8,696 nucleotides of DNA, from contig JAGHTS010000320.1 of the NCBI GenBank assembly GCA_018065225.1, forward strand, positions 1-8,696, in the 5' to 3' direction. Origin of the DNA: Candidatus Phascolarctobacterium caballi. GTDB lineage: Bacteria; Bacillota; Negativicutes; Acidaminococcales; Acidaminococcaceae. The notes beneath the pieces were generated by a model that was given only the letters and a program-made list of their open reading frames with translations, was not told where the DNA came from and made no database searches. Positions 5,575 through 8,696 of the stretch are shown one piece after another; the first letter of the stretch is position 1, and each line of letters begins with the position of its first letter. The position numbers and the translations under genes are program-made.

Positions 5575-6274
5575 TACCGCCATCAACAGAAATTACTGTC
5601 CCTGTCATAAAACCGTTGGCAGGGCTTGCCACACTGCAAATAACATGGGCAATTTCCTTTGGCACTGCAATTCGTTTTAACGGATAAGGCTCTGCACATT
5701 GTTCTAAAGTGTAATGACCTTTTTTACATTGTTTTCTCATCAAAGGTGTATCTGTATCAGCCGGGCAAACACAATTCACCCTGACTTTTGGTGCCACATC
5801 CAATGCCAAAGATTTGCTGAATGCCACTACCGCACCTTTTGAAGCACTATAGACCGCACAACCATAATTGCCGTTTATTCCCGCATCGCTGGCAACATTG
5901 ACGACAACCCCATTATCCATATAGGGCAAAACTGCCTGACAGATCAACATCGTCCCCAAAACATTGGTGTCCATAATTATTGCAAATTCTTTGTCTGTAA
6001 ATTTCTCAACCCGCTGTTCCAAATAAACACCTGCACTATTGATAACAACATCAATTCTCCCAGTTTTTTTAATGATGCTTGCTACCGCTTTTTTTACACT
6101 TGCCCGCTTGGTCACATCACAAGCAACAAATTCACACCCCTTAATTTTTTTTGGGTGACGTGCCAAAATAAAAACCTTTGCCCCGTCCCGAACCAGTAAT
6201 TCTGCACACGCCCTGCCAATACCACTGGTACCGCCTGTAATAACTGCAATCAAATCTTTGCATCCGTAATTCAT
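5564..6274 (-). CDS. Short-chain dehydrogenase/reductase (SDR family oxidoreductase)
   Basis: A classical SDR of 236 residues, NAD(P)-dependent, cytosolic; its substrate cannot be read from sequence. Seen: TGGTSGIG cofactor loop (13-20), CDV (52-54), NSAG (79-82), the active-site tetrad Asn104 (TNVLG), Ser129 (NVAS), Tyr142 and Lys146 (YSASK), and a C-terminal SVDGG. An ARHPKK segment (38-43) after the second beta strand has basic residues, which often favours NADP(H). It resembles the FabG/3-oxoacyl reductase branch but is too generic to name. The ATG overlaps the histidine kinase stop as ATGA, so it is the third, coupled gene of the response-regulator operon, an unusual partner for a two-component system. 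Confidence 0.92.
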   Translation of the reverse strand: MNYGCKDLIAVITGGTSGIGRACAELLVRDGAKVFILARHPKKIKGCEFVACDVTKRASVKKAVASIIKKTGRIDVVINSAGVYLEQRVEKFTDKEFAIIMDTNVLGTMLICQAVLPYMDNGVVVNVASDAGINGNYGCAVYSASKGAVVAFSKSLALDVAPKVRVNCVCPADTDTPLMRKQCKKGHYTLEQCAEPYPLKRIAVPKEIAHVICSVASPANGFMTGTVISVDGGIGV

Positions 6275-7677
6275 ACTACCACCCTCACTGTCGTGCCAAT
6301 CGCTTCCGCACTGGTCAAAGTCAAAACCAATCCATGTCTGTCTGCAATACTGCGGGCAATCGCCAACCCCAACCCGCTTCCTTCTTTATTACGTTCATCA
6401 TGTGATTTATAAAAACTTTCAAAAGCATGTTCTGCCGCTTCCTTATTCATCCCACATCCATGGTCAGTAATTGTCAGATTTCTCTCTTTAAAATTAATTT
6501 CTATACTTGTTCCCGCATCACTAAATTTAATTGCATTAGTCAAGAAAGTCAGCAACATCTGATGTAATCTCCGCATATCACCCTGCATTGGCAATTCTTC
6601 CACATCTGTTTCAAAACTGATAGTGATATTTTTTTCGCGTGCCAGTTTCTTTCCTGATTCCACCGCATCCTTAATCACTTCCACAAAATTCAACTGCGTC
6701 TTTTCCAACGGGAAATCCTGATTTTGCAATTTGGACAATTCCAACAAATCTGTAATCAATGCTTTGGCAAACATCCCCTCTTTATACATGCTGCCATAGG
6801 CATTTTCAATTTCCGTTTTTTCAGAAATAACTCCCAATTTCAATGCTTCCAAACTTGCCAAAATCACCGTCAGCGGTGTACGCAGTTCATGGGTAATATT
6901 GGCAACAAACTGCTTACGCATGGTTTCCAACCGTTCCCGCTGTTGCTTGGCGGCATCCAACCGCACCGCCAAAGTATCCAAAGTGTTCGCCAAAGACCCA
7001 ACTTCATCATCCTGATTTATTTCACACCTTGCCTGATAATCTTCGTTACCCAATTTCTCGGCAATGACCTGCATTTTGGCGAGTGGTTTGGTGAACCAAC
7101 GTGCCATAAAAGCACTTAAAATTGCTCCCAAAATAAACGCAATAACAATGGAAAACAGTAAAATTTTCAACCCGTTATAAACCGCTGTCTGAATACCCTC
7201 AATTGGTGCGTGCAACAGCACTACCGCCCGGACCTTGCCCAGCCTGTCAACCACAGGTGTACCTACGGTTAAAACTGTATCTTTGTAACGCTCCGAATAA
7301 TCTTGAACCATAAATTTATGTCCCTGAAAAGCTTCTTCAATTTTCTGTTTGATATGCTTGGGCAGACGTTTGTAGTTTTCTTTATCTTTTGTGGTCGGGT
7401 CAACAACCCACACATGTTCCTGTGTCACATTATCCAAATAGGTGGACAAGCGGGAATTGGCAATAGCAGGCCCGTGATAAAATTCCAAAACAGTCAAATT
7501 GTCGCTAATTACTTCTGCCATCCGCTGTGCTGTCGCCTGCATTTCCTGCTTGCGTAGGTTGATAGTATGCGTTTTCAGTTGGTGATAAAATGCCACACCT
7601 ATTACCAATGCAAAAATAATTAACAGCACCCCAAAATACAATGACAGACGGCGGGCGATTTTACTTAAATGAAACAT
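6271..7677 (-). CDS. Membrane sensor histidine kinase
   Basis: A 468-residue two-pass kinase. Order: transmembrane segment about 12-33, extracytoplasmic sensor domain about 34-170, second transmembrane segment about 172-193, HAMP linker (about 194-245, with E..DE at about 219-225), HisKA with the phosphorylated His263 in ITHELRTPL, N box with Asn381 (TNAIKFS), G1 box DHGCGM (405-410) and G2 box GSGLGLA (433-439). The sensor part (WVVDPTT ... VGTPVVDRLGKVRAVVLLHAPIEG) looks like a PDC/Cache-type fold; the signal is unknown. A frame starting at TTG 7680 exists, but GAGGTG is spaced five bases from the ATG at 7677, which I prefer. That ATG overlaps the response-regulator stop (TGATG). Confidence 0.95.
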   Translation of the reverse strand: MFHLSKIARRLSLYFGVLLIIFALVIGVAFYHQLKTHTINLRKQEMQATAQRMAEVISDNLTVLEFYHGPAIANSRLSTYLDNVTQEHVWVVDPTTKDKENYKRLPKHIKQKIEEAFQGHKFMVQDYSERYKDTVLTVGTPVVDRLGKVRAVVLLHAPIEGIQTAVYNGLKILLFSIVIAFILGAILSAFMARWFTKPLAKMQVIAEKLGNEDYQARCEINQDDEVGSLANTLDTLAVRLDAAKQQRERLETMRKQFVANITHELRTPLTVILASLEALKLGVISEKTEIENAYGSMYKEGMFAKALITDLLELSKLQNQDFPLEKTQLNFVEVIKDAVESGKKLAREKNITISFETDVEELPMQGDMRRLHQMLLTFLTNAIKFSDAGTSIEINFKERNLTITDHGCGMNKEAAEHAFESFYKSHDERNKEGSGLGLAIARSIADRHGLVLTLTSAEAIGTTVRVVV

Positions 7678-8366
7678 CAAAGCACCTCAAATTTATACCC
7701 TTTACCCCAAACAGTTTTTATCTCCCAACCGGGATGTTTGTATTGTTCCAGTTTGGCACGCAACCGTTTGATATGGGTATCCACTACCCTGTCAGTACCC
7801 TCATAATCAATGCCCCAAACTTTATCCAGCAAATCATCACGGGTAAACATTTTAATACGGTTGTTAGCCAAAGTATATAACAACTCCACCTCTTTTTTTG
7901 TTAAAGGTACAGTATCCGTGCCAATCCGCACCTCATATTTGTCAATATCAATAAACAAACCATTAACCGTCAAAATATTATTGCCCGGCGTATTGTCGGT
8001 TTTTATTCTGCGTAATACTGCCCTAATCCGTGCCATAACTTCCATAGGCGAAAAAGGTTTTACCACATAATCATCCGCACCCATATCCAGCCCCATAATC
8101 CTGTCACAATCCTCATCACGGGCAGTAATCATAATAATCGGCACCATTGTGTCTTTGCGTAAAGTTTTGCAAACCTGAAATCCGTCCAGCTTGGGCATCA
8201 TTACATCCAAAAGCACCATAACAATCTCTTTGGCATTGGCGGCAAACTGCTTTAATGCCATTTCCCCGTCACTTGCCAAAACAGGTGTCAAACCTTCCTT
8301 TTCCGCAAATTTTGCAAGCACTTGGGCAATTTGCCCGTTATCATCCGCAATCAAAATTTTATTCAT
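7677..8366 (-). CDS. OmpR/PhoB-family response regulator
   Basis: A 229-residue transcription factor activated by phosphorylation, presumably by the adjacent kinase. The receiver domain (1-118) shows the acidic pair Asp8-Asp9, the phosphoacceptor Asp54 (LLDVMMP), Thr81 and Lys103 (KPF). The C-terminal winged helix (about 130-229) has LTKKEVELLYTLA (155-167), the recognition helix region DRVVDTHIKRLRAKL (192-206) and the wing WGKGYKFE. The start is ATG 8366, with GGGGGA seven bases upstream; the longer frame from TTG 8381 would place that site inside the gene. It is the first gene of the regulator-kinase-dehydrogenase operon. Its target genes are unknown, and autoregulation is possible but not shown. 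Confidence 0.96.
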   Translation of the reverse strand: MNKILIADDNGQIAQVLAKFAEKEGLTPVLASDGEMALKQFAANAKEIVMVLLDVMMPKLDGFQVCKTLRKDTMVPIIMITARDEDCDRIMGLDMGADDYVVKPFSPMEVMARIRAVLRRIKTDNTPGNNILTVNGLFIDIDKYEVRIGTDTVPLTKKEVELLYTLANNRIKMFTRDDLLDKVWGIDYEGTDRVVDTHIKRLRAKLEQYKHPGWEIKTVWGKGYKFEVL

Positions 8367-8397
8367 AATATTATCCCCCAATATAAATCTTTTCTAT

Positions 8398-8406
8398 ATT
8401 ATACCA
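8398..8406 (-). promoter_or_regulatory. Extended -10 promoter of the response-regulator operon
   Basis: TGGTATAAT on the minus strand is a perfect TATAAT (8398-8403) with the TG extension, 31 bases ahead of the ATG. No good -35 box is found at 16-18 bases; the region there is the T tract of the upstream terminator. The extension may compensate, or an activator may be needed. Confidence 0.6.
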
Positions 8407-8412
8407 CATTAT

Positions 8413-8454
8413 AAAAACAAAAATGCTCCCACACTATTAGCACAGGAACATTTT
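8413..8454 (-). terminator. Intrinsic terminator downstream of the 43-residue ORF
   Basis: On the minus strand AAAATGTTCC (8445-8454) pairs with GGAGCATTTT (8420-8429) over ten base pairs, one of them G-U, with a 15-base loop, followed by the tract TTTTTGTTTTT. It ends transcripts of the small upstream ORF just before the response-regulator promoter. On the plus strand the same hairpin has a C-A mismatch and only a weak T tract. Confidence 0.72.
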
Positions 8455-8480
8455 ATTACAGTGTTTTATTTTTTCAGATG

Positions 8481-8504
8481 GGCGGATATTAGATAATATC
8501 TGCC
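8481..8504. repeat. Inverted repeat between the small ORF and the terminator
   Basis: Arms GGCGGATATT (8481-8490) and AATATCTGCC (8495-8504) are inverted with a 4-base spacer and one mismatch, which is a G-U pair in plus-strand RNA and an A-C mismatch in minus-strand RNA. No T tract follows closely on either strand, so it is not a standard terminator. It may be an RNA hairpin protecting the 3' end of the small transcript or a protein-binding site. Confidence 0.5.
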
Positions 8505-8527
8505 GTTATCGTACATAATTTTTGAAT

Positions 8528-8659
8528 TTATTTTGAAAGTTCTTTGTCAAAATCCTCTTCTTCTTTTGATTTTGGATGTTTTTCTAATTCAATAGGAGCA
8601 TTTTGCTTTTTGATATTTTTACTATCTTTAGAATTTACTACTTTCTTCTTTTCATCCAT
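8528..8659 (-). CDS. Small, highly charged hypothetical protein
   Basis: I do not recognise this protein. It has 43 residues, starting MDEKKKVVNSKDSKNIKK and ending DFDKELSK; more than half are Lys, Glu or Asp, with no Cys, Trp, membrane segment or signal peptide. It is probably disordered. The ATG has a near-perfect AGGAGGT site (8669-8675) nine bases upstream, which is the main evidence that it is translated. The frame stays open upstream to the window edge, so a longer protein cannot be fully excluded, but the ribosome binding site argues for this start. It is followed by an inverted repeat and a terminator. Its promoter is outside the window. Confidence 0.65.
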   Translation of the reverse strand: MDEKKKVVNSKDSKNIKKQNAPIELEKHPKSKEEEDFDKELSK

Positions 8660-8696
8660 TCTTTTTTTACCTCCTCTCTTCAAATTATTTACTCTT

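Noticed and set aside
6724..7119. Plus-strand open frame of 131 codons opposite the histidine kinase
   Set aside because: It lies within conserved HAMP and HisKA coding sequence on the other strand; its Gln/Phe/His-rich composition is an artefact of the antisense frame.

Overview
The window reads as ordinary chromosomal DNA from a low-GC Firmicute (Bacillota). The evidence is the gene order ylxM-ffh-rpsP-khpA-ylqD-rimM-trmD, which is the Bacillus/Clostridia-type arrangement, the presence of the lineage-typical YlxM and YlqD proteins, strong AGGAGG-like ribosome binding sites and AT-rich sigma-A-type promoters. I cannot name the genus; a Negativicutes or Clostridia member is a guess. There is no tRNA, rRNA, CRISPR array, insertion sequence or prophage gene. 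I do not see an undescribed multi-gene system. The anomalies worth attention are listed as findings.

Left edge (1-659): pth (peptidyl-tRNA hydrolase) is the only plus-strand gene. It has a near-consensus promoter so close to its ATG that the mRNA is probably leaderless. It converges on the long minus-strand operon, and the two share a 17-bp perfect-stem bidirectional terminator that contains both stop codons.

Translation/secretion operon (minus strand, 4559 down to 652): a perfect-consensus promoter (TTGACA-17-TATAAT) drives ylxM, ffh, rpsP, khpA, ylqD, rimM and trmD with overlaps or short gaps. The products target nascent membrane proteins (YlxM, Ffh), build or mature the 30S subunit (S16, RimM), bind RNA (KhpA) and methylate G37 of tRNA (TrmD). 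The usual last gene, rplS, is absent. ffh is split by an apparent one-base deletion in its GTPase domain, and the break happens to create an ATGA stop/start overlap.

Signalling/cell-wall cluster (minus strand, 8406 down to 4621): an OmpR-type response regulator, a membrane histidine kinase and a short-chain dehydrogenase are joined by stop/start overlaps (TGATG, ATGA), so they are probably co-translated. murI (glutamate racemase) follows with its own extended -10 promoter inside the end of the dehydrogenase gene and ends at a strong terminator.

Right edge (8407-8696): a short, very charged 43-residue ORF with a strong ribosome binding site, then a 10-bp-arm inverted repeat and a terminator that isolates it from the response-regulator promoter.
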